Notes: generated by a model from the letters alone, not told the origin. A stretch of 64,000 bases of DNA from Bacteroides fragilis (GCF_002849695.1 NZ_CP018937.1:4278001-4342000), one strand, 5' to 3'; numbered from the stretch's first letter, positions 35,621-45,566 are shown. A program made the numbers and translations.

Positions 35621-38600
35621 ATGAAAAGACATGTACTATCACTCGCACTCTTGTTATTTATAGCAGGAGGCACAGGGCTGATAAAAGCCCAAAAATCGCA
35701 GAACTATCTGTACGAAGTTCCTTCCCGCCCGTGGGAAGAGTCCTTCGGAAATCACCGGGCCGTACTGCAAATAGAAAAACCGGCACAAGTCGTGACTCTC
35801 GATTTTGAATGGCGGCGTCCGGATAAGGATGTGGACAACAAGCGGTTCCTGATTATCCATGCAACAACCGGAGATACCGTCCGCAACATCCGCCGGATGG
35901 AAGTGAACAATGAACACTGCCGTCTGCAATTCGGTCCGGTAGAGAAAGAAGGTACTTACTACTTCTATTACTTGCCCTACCGGGTACAAACAGGATATGG
36001 GTTCTATGGCGGCGGATATCTTCCGAAAGAGAGTACACCGGACACAACCTGGCTGATCCAAGCCCAAACGACCCGGAGAAACCCGCAAGCCACAGTGGTA
36101 AAAGTTGAGGCACGACAGGCTTTCGACAGTTTTTACCCGATGGAAATAGCCTCCACGGCAAAAGAGAAAGAGAACTACATCAATCGGAACAAAGCTGCAC
36201 TCTATCTGTTTGCAGAGGACCGCAGATATCCCATCCGGATGCGCAACGACCTCCCCACTAAATGGTTGACACATAAACAGGGGGAGCTGTTTCAAGGAGA
36301 AGCAGCTCCCAATGAATACTATACTTTCCAAATCGGAGTATGGGCTGCCGGAAACAAGACCGACCGGATCGGTTATCAGGCTTCTTCCCTCCGGTGTGGC
36401 GAAGAAATAATTCCGGCAACCGCCATCACTTGTTTTAATGTGGAAGGTACAGACCCTTACGGAAAGACCTTCAAGAAAGAAGTAAACGTAGCCGAAGGAA
36501 AAGTGCAGGCCCTTTGGTTTGGAATAGATATTCCCGGAGGACAGAAAGAAGGCGTTTACACGGGCACTATCACTATCAGCAATGCCGACGGGGCGCAAGG
36601 TACAATCCCCGTAAGCATACGGATCACGGGGAATCCACTGCCCGACAGAGGGGACAGTGAATTGTGGAGATACAGCCGCCTGAGATGGTTGAATTCAACC
36701 TTGGGCATTGCCGACACCCCCACTGCTCCTTACACAGCTATGACGATGGAAGAAAACCGTATCGGATGTCTGGGACGCACCATAACGGTGGACGAAACCA
36801 CAGGATTACCGGCACAAATACGTTCGTGGAATAACGATGTGCTGAGTAGTCCCGTACAGTTTGTGATACAAACGGACAGCGGAGTGAAAGAACTGAAAGC
36901 AGGCCCCCAACTGACGGAACAGACAGCAGGCCATGTCGCAGGAAGTTGGAGAGCCGAAGATGAAGATGTAGCCGTAGACTGCAAAGCAATCATGGAGTTC
37001 GACGGATGGATGAATTATATATATACCATTACCCCAAAAAAGCGAATAGAGGTGAAAGATATCCGTTTGGTATTGCCGGTCAGAAATGAAATAGGAACTT
37101 ACTTCCTGGGCATGGGTCTTCCGGGACAAGCCACTCCTCAACAGTATGACGGAAAATGGGATGCCCCCGAGAAAACGGTGAATAATTTCGGAGTGTCTAT
37201 CCCCACATCCAAAGAACAACAATGGCTATGGCCATTCGACAGTTTCTGGATCGGAAACGAACATGCAGGTATCCACTGTGAATTCAGAGGCAGCACCTAC
37301 AGCGGTCCGCTGTTGAATCTGTATCGTCCGGCCTATCCGGAAAGCTGGTTTAACGGCGGTAAGGGCGGCTTCTCTATACGGAAAGAGGCTGATGGAGTGA
37401 AAGCCGTGGCATATAGCGGAGCACGTACACTGGAACCCGGCCAATCCATTACCTTCGACTTTGCCATGATTGTCACCCCGGTAAAACCACTGAATATGAA
37501 AAGTCAGTTCACGGACCGCTATTATCACAATGGTCCCAAACCCACACCGACACAGGCGGACATCGACGCAGGAGTACGCATCATCAACGTCCATCAGGGA
37601 AACGGCTACAACCCATTTATCAACTATCCCTTCCTGACAGTCGATAAGATAAAAGAATTCACCAAAGAGTGGCATGCCCGGGGATGCAAAGTAAAGATAT
37701 ACTATACGCTGCGCGAACTAAGCAACGCTACCGCCGAGATATGGGCCATCCGCAGCTTGGGACATGAAATACTGAGAGGCGGAGACGGCGGAGGATTCCC
37801 TTGGTGCCGCGAACACTTCGTAACGGATTATACGCCGCAGTGGTACGAACACTTTGACTATACCAACGAACAGGGTATCACGGCCGATGCATCCATACTA
37901 ACAGCGGAAGGAGACTCCCGATGGTACAACTACTATATAGAAGGACTACGTTGGATGGTACAGAACCTGGATATCGACGGTATCTATCTGGATGACGTTT
38001 CCTTCGACCGCCGTATCCTGAAACGAATGCGCCGGGCAATGGAAAGCGTAAAACAGGGATGCCTGATCGACTTGCATTCGAATACTGGATTTTCCAGGGG
38101 ACCTGCCAATCAATATACGGAGTTCTTCCCGTATGTAGACAAACTATGGTTCGGCGAGAGCTTCCTTTATGATAAAATGACTCCGGCCAACTGGCTCGTA
38201 GAGTCATCAGGTATTCCGTTCGGACTAACAGGCGACATGCTGTACAGAGGAGGTAACGCATGGTTGGGAATGCAATATGGAATGACCGTTCGTTATCCAT
38301 GGTATACGGAAGGAGTCAACTGCGATCCGCGACAGGTATGGAAGGTATGGGATTCATTCGGCATTGCAGATGCCGCCATGCTCGGATTCTGGGAAGAACA
38401 CCCGGCCGTCTCCACATCCGACGAAGCTGTCAAAGTCACTGCCTACCGCAAGCCGGGAAAAGTCCTGTTATCCTTAGGTAATTATTCGGATGAAGTGAAG
38501 ACCGTAAAGCTGAACATAGACTGGGAACAGACAGGGCTGGATCCACAACAGGTGAAACTCATGGCACCCGGGATTCCGGACATGCAACAAGCCACTGAAT

Positions 38601-38668
38601 GGGACATCAACGCCCCGATTGTGACAGCTCCCCGAAAAGGTTGGCTGATCTATATAATCCCAAAGTAA
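35621..38668 (+). CDS. large secreted glycoside-hydrolase-like protein (DUF6067-type)
   Basis: 1015 residues with signal peptide (1-23). Residues about 25-330 are beta-rich. The following parts (about 340-620) look like a beta-sandwich with W-L-W-P-F-D-S-F-W-I-G-N-E-H-A. A TIM-barrel-like region spans about 640-940: N-V-H-Q-G-N-G-Y-N-P-F-I-N-Y, V-K-I-Y-Y-T-L-R-E, D-G-I-Y-L-D-D-V-S-F-D-R at about residue 786, and D-L-H-S-N-T-G-F. The C-terminal domain is small and beta-rich. The acidic D-D pair at the end of a barrel strand fits a glycosidase site, but I cannot assign a GH family. Context suggests a substrate in host O-glycans. Confidence 0.65.
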   Translation: MKRHVLSLALLLFIAGGTGLIKAQKSQNYLYEVPSRPWEESFGNHRAVLQIEKPAQVVTLDFEWRRPDKDVDNKRFLIIHATTGDTVRNIRRMEVNNEHCRLQFGPVEKEGTYYFYYLPYRVQTGYGFYGGGYLPKESTPDTTWLIQAQTTRRNPQATVVKVEARQAFDSFYPMEIASTAKEKENYINRNKAALYLFAEDRRYPIRMRNDLPTKWLTHKQGELFQGEAAPNEYYTFQIGVWAAGNKTDRIGYQASSLRCGEEIIPATAITCFNVEGTDPYGKTFKKEVNVAEGKVQALWFGIDIPGGQKEGVYTGTITISNADGAQGTIPVSIRITGNPLPDRGDSELWRYSRLRWLNSTLGIADTPTAPYTAMTMEENRIGCLGRTITVDETTGLPAQIRSWNNDVLSSPVQFVIQTDSGVKELKAGPQLTEQTAGHVAGSWRAEDEDVAVDCKAIMEFDGWMNYIYTITPKKRIEVKDIRLVLPVRNEIGTYFLGMGLPGQATPQQYDGKWDAPEKTVNNFGVSIPTSKEQQWLWPFDSFWIGNEHAGIHCEFRGSTYSGPLLNLYRPAYPESWFNGGKGGFSIRKEADGVKAVAYSGARTLEPGQSITFDFAMIVTPVKPLNMKSQFTDRYYHNGPKPTPTQADIDAGVRIINVHQGNGYNPFINYPFLTVDKIKEFTKEWHARGCKVKIYYTLRELSNATAEIWAIRSLGHEILRGGDGGGFPWCREHFVTDYTPQWYEHFDYTNEQGITADASILTAEGDSRWYNYYIEGLRWMVQNLDIDGIYLDDVSFDRRILKRMRRAMESVKQGCLIDLHSNTGFSRGPANQYTEFFPYVDKLWFGESFLYDKMTPANWLVESSGIPFGLTGDMLYRGGNAWLGMQYGMTVRYPWYTEGVNCDPRQVWKVWDSFGIADAAMLGFWEEHPAVSTSDEAVKVTAYRKPGKVLLSLGNYSDEVKTVKLNIDWEQTGLDPQQVKLMAPGIPDMQQATEWDINAPIVTAPRKGWLIYIIPK

Positions 38669-38676
38669 ACATTTTA

Positions 38677-38722
38677 TAGTCTGCACAAGATTCAAGGTTT
38701 TTCTTTATCTTTGTGCAGACTA
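38677..38722 (+). promoter_or_regulatory. hairpin enclosing the GH95 promoter -7 element
   Basis: TAGTCTGCACAAGAT (38677-38691) and ATCTTTGTGCAGACTA (38707-38722) pair apart from one bulged base. The right arm contains the -7 box TATCTTTG (38706-38713). No T-run follows, so it is more likely an operator than a terminator, though read-through attenuation is possible. Confidence 0.55.
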
Positions 38723-38762
38723 TGATCAACCAATACTAACTAATCCTAATAACACCAAAAAC

Positions 38763-41252
38763 ATGAAGAAACTTTACTCACTTCTCTTCACTGCCTTGTT
38801 TGCCCTGCCGGCTGCACATGTCCATGCTACCGATTACACACAAGGACTCTCCATCTGGTTCGACACACCGAACACACTGCAAGGAAGAGCTATCTGGTAC
38901 GGAAGCCGTCCCGACCTTTGGAAAGGCGAGAACAAACCGGAAAGTGCAGGAGACACAGCCAGAAACCCGGATGCCAACTGGGAGTCACAATCTTTACCGA
39001 TAGGAAACGGAAGCATCGGTGCCAACATCATGGGCTCGATAGAGGCAGAGCGCATCACTTTCAATGAGAAAACTCTCTGGAGAGGGGGACCTAACACCTC
39101 AAAAGGAGCAGAAGCCTACTGGAATGTGAACAAGCAATCGGCACACGTACTGGACGAAATACGCCAGGCCTTCAGCGAAGGAGACCAGAAGAAGGCTGCA
39201 ATGCTGACACGTAAAAATTTCAATAGCGAAGTGCCTTACGAATCGAATCGTGAAAAGCCTTTCCGCTTTGGCAACTTTACCACTATGGGAGAATTTTACG
39301 TAGAAACCGGGCTGAGTGCTGTGAACATGAGCGGTTACAAACGTATTCTCTCACTGGACTCGGCACTGGCCGTAGTGCAATTCAAGAAAGATGACGTAGC
39401 CTACGAGCGCAGTTACTTCATTTCCTATCCGGCCAATGTGATGGCAATCCGTTTCAAGGCAGACCGTCCGGGCAAGCAAGACCTGACTTTCAGCTATGCT
39501 CCCAATCCGGTGTCAACGGGAAGTATGACAACCGATGGCAATAACGGACTCACATACACTGCCCACCTCGACAATAACGGTATGCAGTATGTTGTACGCA
39601 TCCATGCCACCACTAAAGGCGGAACATTGTCAAACGCAGACGGAAAAATAACCGTAAAGGACGCGGACGAAGCAGTATTCCTCGTCACTGCGGATACGGA
39701 CTATAAAATAAACTTTGATCCGGACTTCAAGAATCCCAAAACATATGTAGGAGTAAACCCTGCCGAAACCACCCGCCAATGGATGGACAATGCCGTAAGC
39801 ATGGGATATGATGTATTGTTCAAGCAACATTATGATGACTACGCTGCCTTGTTCAACCGGGTGAAGTTGCAGTTGAATCCGGATCAGCAAAGTGCCAATC
39901 TGCCTACAGCCAAGCGTTTGCAAAACTACCGGAAAGGACAACCGGACTTTTATCTGGAAGAACTCTATTATCAGTTCGGACGCTACTTACTTATCGCCAG
40001 TTCGAGACCGGGTAACATGCCTGCCAACCTGCAAGGTATCTGGCACAATAACGTAGATGGACCATGGAGAGTGGACTACCACAACAACATCAATATACAG
40101 ATGAACTACTGGCCGGCTTGCCCGACTAACCTCAATGAATGTACACTCCCGTTGGTGGACTTTATCCGTACACTGGTAAAACCGGGACAGAAAACAGCAC
40201 AGGCCTACTTCGGAACAAGAGGATGGACCGCATCCATTTCAGCCAATATCTTCGGATTTACCGCTCCGCTCGAAAGCGAAGATATGTCGTGGAACTTTAA
40301 TCCGATGGCCGGCCCCTGGCTGGCAACACACATCTGGGAATATTATGATTATACCCGTGACAAGAAATTCTTAAAAGAAACCGGATACGATTTGATTAAG
40401 AGCAGTGCTCAGTTTGCTACTGATTTCTTATGGCGTAAACCGGACGGAACCTATACGGCAGCTCCTTCCACTTCGCCCGAACACGGACCGATTGACGAAG
40501 GGACTACCTTTGTGCATGCCGTGATCCGCGAGATTTTGCTGGACGCCATCGAGGCAAGCAAAGTACTCGGAGTAGACAGCAAAGAACGCAAACAGTGGCA
40601 AGAGGTACTGGCACATCTGGCTCCATACAAGGTAGGACGTTATGGGCAGCTGATGGAATGGTCGAAAGACATCGATGATCCCAAAGACGAGCATCGTCAT
40701 GTAAACCATCTCTTCGGACTGCATCCGGGACATACCCTCTCGCCTATCACCACTCCCGACTTGGCTAAAGCCGCAAGAGTGGTACTTGAACATCGCGGTG
40801 ACGGAGCAACCGGATGGAGCATGGGATGGAAACTCAATCAATGGGCACGTCTGCAAGATGGCAACCATGCTTACAAGCTTTTCGGTAACCTGCTGAAAAA
40901 CGGTACACTGGATAATCTGTGGGATACTCACCCGCCTTTCCAGATCGACGGGAATTTCGGAGGTACCGCAGGTATCACAGAAATGCTGTTGCAGAGTCAC
41001 ATGGGATTCATCCAATTACTCCCTGCATTACCGGACGCTTGGAAGGACGGAAGTATAAGCGGAATTTGTGCAAAAGGGAACTTTGAGGTGGATATGTCAT
41101 GGAAAAACGGACAACTTGCAGAAGCCACCGTTTTCTCGAAAGCCGGTGAACCATGTACAGTAAGATATGGCGATAAAACTCTTTCTTTCAAAACAAGCAA
41201 AGGCAAGGTTTATAAATTGGCAGTAGAAGCCGATCGCCTGATCGTCAAATAA
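38763..41252 (+). CDS. alpha-L-fucosidase, GH95 family
   Basis: Removes alpha-1,2-linked fucose (H antigen) by inversion. 829 residues, signal peptide 1-22. N-terminal beta-sandwich with L-P-I-G-N-G-S-I-G-A at about residue 80, then an (alpha/alpha)6 barrel. Catalytic landmarks known from GH95 are visible: H-N-N-I-N-I-Q-M-N-Y-W (the two Asn, about 438-448), S-P-E-H-G (acid Glu, about 570) and Q-I-D-G-N-F-G-G (Asp, about 727). Full length. With GH110 it would remove first galactose and then fucose from B antigens. It has its own promoter within a hairpin and ends at a perfect 46-bp palindrome. Confidence 0.93.
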   Translation: MKKLYSLLFTALFALPAAHVHATDYTQGLSIWFDTPNTLQGRAIWYGSRPDLWKGENKPESAGDTARNPDANWESQSLPIGNGSIGANIMGSIEAERITFNEKTLWRGGPNTSKGAEAYWNVNKQSAHVLDEIRQAFSEGDQKKAAMLTRKNFNSEVPYESNREKPFRFGNFTTMGEFYVETGLSAVNMSGYKRILSLDSALAVVQFKKDDVAYERSYFISYPANVMAIRFKADRPGKQDLTFSYAPNPVSTGSMTTDGNNGLTYTAHLDNNGMQYVVRIHATTKGGTLSNADGKITVKDADEAVFLVTADTDYKINFDPDFKNPKTYVGVNPAETTRQWMDNAVSMGYDVLFKQHYDDYAALFNRVKLQLNPDQQSANLPTAKRLQNYRKGQPDFYLEELYYQFGRYLLIASSRPGNMPANLQGIWHNNVDGPWRVDYHNNINIQMNYWPACPTNLNECTLPLVDFIRTLVKPGQKTAQAYFGTRGWTASISANIFGFTAPLESEDMSWNFNPMAGPWLATHIWEYYDYTRDKKFLKETGYDLIKSSAQFATDFLWRKPDGTYTAAPSTSPEHGPIDEGTTFVHAVIREILLDAIEASKVLGVDSKERKQWQEVLAHLAPYKVGRYGQLMEWSKDIDDPKDEHRHVNHLFGLHPGHTLSPITTPDLAKAARVVLEHRGDGATGWSMGWKLNQWARLQDGNHAYKLFGNLLKNGTLDNLWDTHPPFQIDGNFGGTAGITEMLLQSHMGFIQLLPALPDAWKDGSISGICAKGNFEVDMSWKNGQLAEATVFSKAGEPCTVRYGDKTLSFKTSKGKVYKLAVEADRLIVK

Positions 41253-41273
41253 TACTTCATAGTAGGATGATAA

Positions 41274-41319
41274 AATAATATCCCCGGAGGAAAAATATTT
41301 TTCCTCCGGGGATATTATT
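41274..41319. terminator. terminator of the PUL, perfect 46-bp palindrome
   Basis: Arms 41274-41296 and 41297-41319 are exact reverse complements with no spacer. The GC core CCCCGGAGG/CCTCCGGGG is flanked by AT runs. Strong in both directions. The next 300 bases (41320-41627) hold nothing recognisable. Confidence 0.85.
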
Positions 41320-41627
41320 ATTTCGTCACATCGTTATTCCTATTTATAAAAGAAAGTCTTCACACAGTCCCCCCATACACACATGCCATTCAGGCTGTAT
41401 CCAACTATTACTGTTGTTCTACCATATTTTTATAAGATCTACAAAGTATCAAATTTAACATTTCCATTTTAGGGAGGGGTATCATTCCAATATAGAAACG
41501 AACAATGCCAAACAAGACAGAAAATCGGAAGAAAAATAAAATCTCAATAAAAAGAATCAAGTAAACAAAAGAAAGTTTCTATAATTAAGAGAATCTCATT
41601 GCTAAAATAAAAAAAGAGAAGAAATTT

Positions 41628-42084
41628 AGTTCTCACGGAACTTATCACATTTAGATCTTTTCTTCAAGTATGCTTTAATCTTCGCCCTATTCCCATTTAA
41701 TATTTTTCGTTAACACAGGTTATCATGTGTTTATAAATTCACAGTATCTTTTGGCAAAGATGCGATAAGTTTTAATAATACGCAAGAAAACATAATAATA
41801 TTTTTCATTATCTCTTTTTATAGTACTGCCAATCTATTAAAAACAGATTAGCAATAAATAAAATATATCATCCTATAAGAAGACGGTAGAAAAGAAACTA
41901 CTTTTTATTTGCGCAATATTCATCATCAGAATAGCATAATTATGTAACCATTTAACATAATCAACTATCTGAACCCTCTGTAACCACTAATACAGCCCCC
42001 AATAATAAAGAAAAATAACAAAAAACAAACACAAAAGATACCTGATGGCAAACTTATTACCTTTTTCCAAGTTCCGTGAGAACT
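41628..42084. repeat. putative invertible promoter segment upstream of the second susC
   Basis: AGTTCTCACGGAACTT (41628-41643) recurs as an exact reverse complement at 42069-42084, enclosing 425 bp. Both ends fit AGTYYY-N4-GDACT, and the site contains the dyad AGTTC-N5-GAACT (with AAGTTC-N5-GAACTT at the right end). Layout and spacing mirror the segment at 26201-26635, but the central bases differ, so cross-recombination between the two loci would be disfavoured. Confidence 0.78.
41755..41786 (-). promoter_or_regulatory. promoter-like module inside the second invertible segment, pointing away from susC
   Basis: Minus-strand CTTG (41783-41786), 20 bases, CATCTTTG (41755-41762). One mismatch in each box. 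The surrounding bases (GG..CAAAGAT..ATAAGTT..AATA on the plus strand) are shared with the module at 26296-26318, which supports it as a real element. Confidence 0.5.
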
Positions 42085-42216
42085 TAACACAAAAAACAAA
42101 CAGTTAAATCAATAGGGCAACATCACTCAGAAAGGAATAGGAAAGAAATGACATACATACATTAACCTCTAATAATTGCGCTTATGAAGTAGAAAAAACG
42201 AATCCTTTACAAACCT

Positions 42217-42244
42217 ATTCCGGAAATACAATCGAATCCGGAAT
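42217..42244 (+). other. leader hairpin upstream of the second susC
   Basis: ATTCCGGA (42217-42224) / TCCGGAAT (42237-42244), loop of 12. About 45 bases before the susC ATG, as in the first locus, but with a different sequence. Confidence 0.5.
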
Positions 42245-42266
42245 CCTAAAACAAACTATCAAATTA

Positions 42267-42287
42267 ATGTTTAACCGAACAATTTAG
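42267..42287 (+). CDS. conserved upstream ORF, peptide MFNRTI
   Basis: ATG-TTT-AAC-CGA-ACA-ATT-TAG, stop 3 bases before the susC ATG at 42291. It differs from the copy before the first susC by one residue. About 49 of 54 bases are the same across uORF, start codon and first codons of the two loci. Confidence 0.45.
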   Translation: MFNRTI

Positions 42288-42290
42288 TGT

Positions 42291-45200
42291 ATGACAGAAA
42301 AAACTAACCTGTTTCCGAACCTAATCCGGTTTCGAGAAACAAATCGCCTGAAAATGGCAATCGCTGCTTCTATCATGCTATGGTGTGCAACACCTCAGCA
42401 AGCGGCAGCCGATACTTACGAAAAACACGAAATCACCACTGTACAACAGCAAAAAGTAAAAGCTACCGGTACCGTGGTAGATCAAAATGGGGAAGCCATG
42501 ATTGGTGTATCCATCAAAGTGAAAGACAATGCCACCATGGGAACTATCACTGATCTGAATGGTAAATTCTCTTTCGACGTACCTAAAGGCGCTACACTTG
42601 AAATTTCTTACATCGGCTACAAAACCGTAACTGTCAAGGCAGAAGGTACAGTCCTCAACATTACGATGAAAGAAGATGCAGAGGTATTGGATGAAGTCGT
42701 TATTGTGGGCTATGGTTCACAAAAGAAAGTGAACGTGACTGGTGCTGTCGGCATGGTCAGCTCCGACGTACTCGAAGCCCGACCGGTACAAAACGTATCG
42801 CAGGCTTTGCAAGGTGTAGTCCCGGGTCTGAACCTCTCGGTAGGCAACTCCGGAGGTGCACTGGACAGCTCGATGAGTATCAATATCCGTGGTGCCGGTA
42901 CTATTGGTGATGGTTCAGGTTCTTCTCCTCTTATTTTGATCGATGGCATTGAAGGCGACCTGAACTCAGTTAACCCGAACGACATCGAAAATGTATCTGT
43001 ACTGAAAGATGCAGCTTCTGCCTCTATCTATGGTGCCCGCGCTGCATTCGGTGTAATCCTCGTTACAACCAAGAGTGGTAAAAGCGGCAAAGCAAGGGTC
43101 AGCTATAACGGTAACGTACGTTTCTCTGACGCACTCTGTGTACCGGAAATGATGGACTCTTATCAATTCGCACAATACTTCAACCGTGCAGCCGAAAATG
43201 CCGGTGACTCAGGTCCATTCAGCCAAGAAGCACTCGACCGTATCCTTGCCTACCAAGCCGGAACCCTGAAAGAGACAATGACCATGAACGAACAAACCCG
43301 TAAATGGCAGGCTTATGGCGGTGCTAATGCCAATACCGACTGGTTCAAGGAATTCTATAATGACTGGGTTCCGTCACAAGAACACAGCCTGAGTATCAGC
43401 GGAGGTACAGAAAAGACACAATATACTATCAGCGGAAGCTTCCTCGACCAAAATGGTCTGCTTCGTCATGGTAGCGATAATTTCCAACGCTATACGATGA
43501 ACGGTAAAATCACAAGCCAGATTGCTGACTGGTTCACTGTCACTTACTCAACCAAATGGACACGCGAAGACTTTGACCGCCCGTCATATCTGACAGGTCT
43601 CTTCTTCCACAACATCGCCCGCCGCTGGCCGACTAACCCGGCTTACGACCCGAACGGACATCCGGTAGACGGCATGGAAATCGAACAGTTGGAAAACGGT
43701 GGAAAACAGATCAACCAAAAAGACCTGAACACCCAACAGCTACAGTTCATTTTCGAACCCATCAAAAACTGGAGAATCAACGTGGAAGGTAGTTTACGCA
43801 CAACGAACACGAATGAACACTGGGATGTATTGCCGGTGTATGCATACAACGCAGATAACGAACCGTACCTGATTTCATGGAACGGCGGCGCACTCGGCCT
43901 CTCTCAGGTAAACGAGTATTCATATAAAGAAAACTACTACACGACCAACATCTATTCGGACTACTTTAAACAGTTTGACAGCGGACACTACTTCAAAGTT
44001 ATGGCCGGTTTCAACAGTGAGCTTTATAAAACCCGTTATGTCCAGGCTCAAAAGAGTACACTGATTTCAAGTTCAGTGCCTACCATCAACACAGCCACTG
44101 AAGACCCGAAAGCATGGGGAGGATATGCCCACAATGCCGTAGCCGGTTTCTTTGGACGTATCAACTACAATTATAAAGACCGATACATGGTGGAAGCTAA
44201 CGGACGTTACGACGGTTCGTCACGTTTCATAGGTGACAAACGTTGGGGATTCTTCCCTTCATTCTCTGCCGGATGGAACGTTGCACAAGAACCATTCTTT
44301 GAAAGAATCGCCGAAAAATGCAGCATCGGTACATTGAAACTCCGTGCTTCTTGGGGACAATTAGGTAATACAGATACCAAAGACGCATGGTATCCTTTCT
44401 ATCAGACTATGCCTACAGGCTCCAATTATGGTTGGTTACTGAACGGTGCATTACCTAACTACGCCAACAATCCGGGCATTGTCAGCATGAAGAAAACATG
44501 GGAAACCATCGAAACATGGGATGTCGGTTTAGATTGGGGATTGTTTAACAACCGTTTGACCGGTTCGTTCGACTACTTCGTTCGTTATACTTACGATATG
44601 ATCGGTCCGGCTCCCGAATTGGCTGCATCTTTAGGTACAGGAGTGCCAAAGATCAATAATGCGGATATGAAGTCCTACGGTTTTGAACTTGAACTGGGTT
44701 GGAGAGACCGTATCCAGGATTTCTCTTATGGCGTGAAATTCGTTCTGTCTGATTCTCAGCAGAAAATCCTGAAATATCCGAATGAAGACTACAACATCGG
44801 TACTTATTACAAAGGTCAAAAACTCAATAATATCTGGGGATACAAGACAATCGGTATCGCACAAAGCCAGGAAGAAATGGACGCCCATCTGGCAAAAGTA
44901 GACCAATCGGCCTTGGGTAGTAAATGGGGAGCAGGCGACATCATGTATGCCGACCTCGACGGTGATGGCAAGATCAGCACAGGAAGCAATAAACTGGGAG
45001 ATACAGGCGACCGCGTAATCTTGGGTAACAGTACTCCGCGCTTTAACTACGGTCTGACTATCGATGCAAGCTGGAAAGGAATTGACTTCCGCGCATTCTT
45101 CCAGGGCATTGGCAAACGTGACTATTGGCTGCAGGGCCCGTACTTCTGGGGATCAACCGGCCTTGGACAATGGCAGGCTGCCGGCTTCAAGGAACATTGG

Positions 45201-45551
45201 GATTTCTGGCGTCCGGAAGGTGACCCTCTGGGAGCAAACACCAACGCTTACTACCCACGTGTAGCAAGAAACGGCGGTAAGAATACGAATGTACAAAGCC
45301 GTTATTTGCAAAACGCAGCTTATTGCCGTCTGAAAAATATCCAGATAGGTTATACTTTGCCCAAAACATGGACAGAAAAGGCAGGCATGTCGTCTGTACG
45401 TGTCTATGTATCCGGAGACAACTTGCTTACTTTCTCCGATATCACAGGCATCTTCGACCCGGAAGCAATCGGAAGTACATATGATGCGAACAACGGTAAA
45501 CTGTATCCGTTGCAGAGAGTCATTTCAGTCGGTTTAAATGTTAACTTCTAA
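42291..45551 (+). CDS. SusC-family TonB-dependent outer-membrane transporter (second)
   Basis: 1086 residues, same layout as the first SusC: N-terminal extension M-T-E-K-T-N-L-F-P-N, signal hydrophobic stretch (about 23-40, ending A-A-A-D-T-Y), carboxypeptidase-D-like domain from about residue 58 (G-T-V-V-D-Q-N-G-E), V-V-I-V-G-Y-G, plug with S-I-N-I-R-G-A-G and A-A-S-A-S-I-Y-G-A-R-A-A-F-G, and a barrel ending S-V-G-L-N-V-N-F. The barrel is quite different from the first SusC, so the cargo is probably different. Its PUL contains no enzymes, only susD. Likely under control of the invertible segment upstream. Confidence 0.95.
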   Translation: MTEKTNLFPNLIRFRETNRLKMAIAASIMLWCATPQQAAADTYEKHEITTVQQQKVKATGTVVDQNGEAMIGVSIKVKDNATMGTITDLNGKFSFDVPKGATLEISYIGYKTVTVKAEGTVLNITMKEDAEVLDEVVIVGYGSQKKVNVTGAVGMVSSDVLEARPVQNVSQALQGVVPGLNLSVGNSGGALDSSMSINIRGAGTIGDGSGSSPLILIDGIEGDLNSVNPNDIENVSVLKDAASASIYGARAAFGVILVTTKSGKSGKARVSYNGNVRFSDALCVPEMMDSYQFAQYFNRAAENAGDSGPFSQEALDRILAYQAGTLKETMTMNEQTRKWQAYGGANANTDWFKEFYNDWVPSQEHSLSISGGTEKTQYTISGSFLDQNGLLRHGSDNFQRYTMNGKITSQIADWFTVTYSTKWTREDFDRPSYLTGLFFHNIARRWPTNPAYDPNGHPVDGMEIEQLENGGKQINQKDLNTQQLQFIFEPIKNWRINVEGSLRTTNTNEHWDVLPVYAYNADNEPYLISWNGGALGLSQVNEYSYKENYYTTNIYSDYFKQFDSGHYFKVMAGFNSELYKTRYVQAQKSTLISSSVPTINTATEDPKAWGGYAHNAVAGFFGRINYNYKDRYMVEANGRYDGSSRFIGDKRWGFFPSFSAGWNVAQEPFFERIAEKCSIGTLKLRASWGQLGNTDTKDAWYPFYQTMPTGSNYGWLLNGALPNYANNPGIVSMKKTWETIETWDVGLDWGLFNNRLTGSFDYFVRYTYDMIGPAPELAASLGTGVPKINNADMKSYGFELELGWRDRIQDFSYGVKFVLSDSQQKILKYPNEDYNIGTYYKGQKLNNIWGYKTIGIAQSQEEMDAHLAKVDQSALGSKWGAGDIMYADLDGDGKISTGSNKLGDTGDRVILGNSTPRFNYGLTIDASWKGIDFRAFFQGIGKRDYWLQGPYFWGSTGLGQWQAAGFKEHWDFWRPEGDPLGANTNAYYPRVARNGGKNTNVQSRYLQNAAYCRLKNIQIGYTLPKTWTEKAGMSSVRVYVSGDNLLTFSDITGIFDPEAIGSTYDANNGKLYPLQRVISVGLNVNF

Positions 45552-45566
45552 AAAAACACCAAGAAT

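Noticed and set aside
35654..36598. 314-codon minus-strand frame
   Set aside because: Antisense to the GH-like gene; Cys/Phe-rich and lacking any domain, as expected of a shadow frame.
26201..42084. A large inversion between the first and second invertible loci
   Set aside because: The site cores differ (TTCA vs CACG), so strand exchange between them is unlikely; each pair matches only its own partner.
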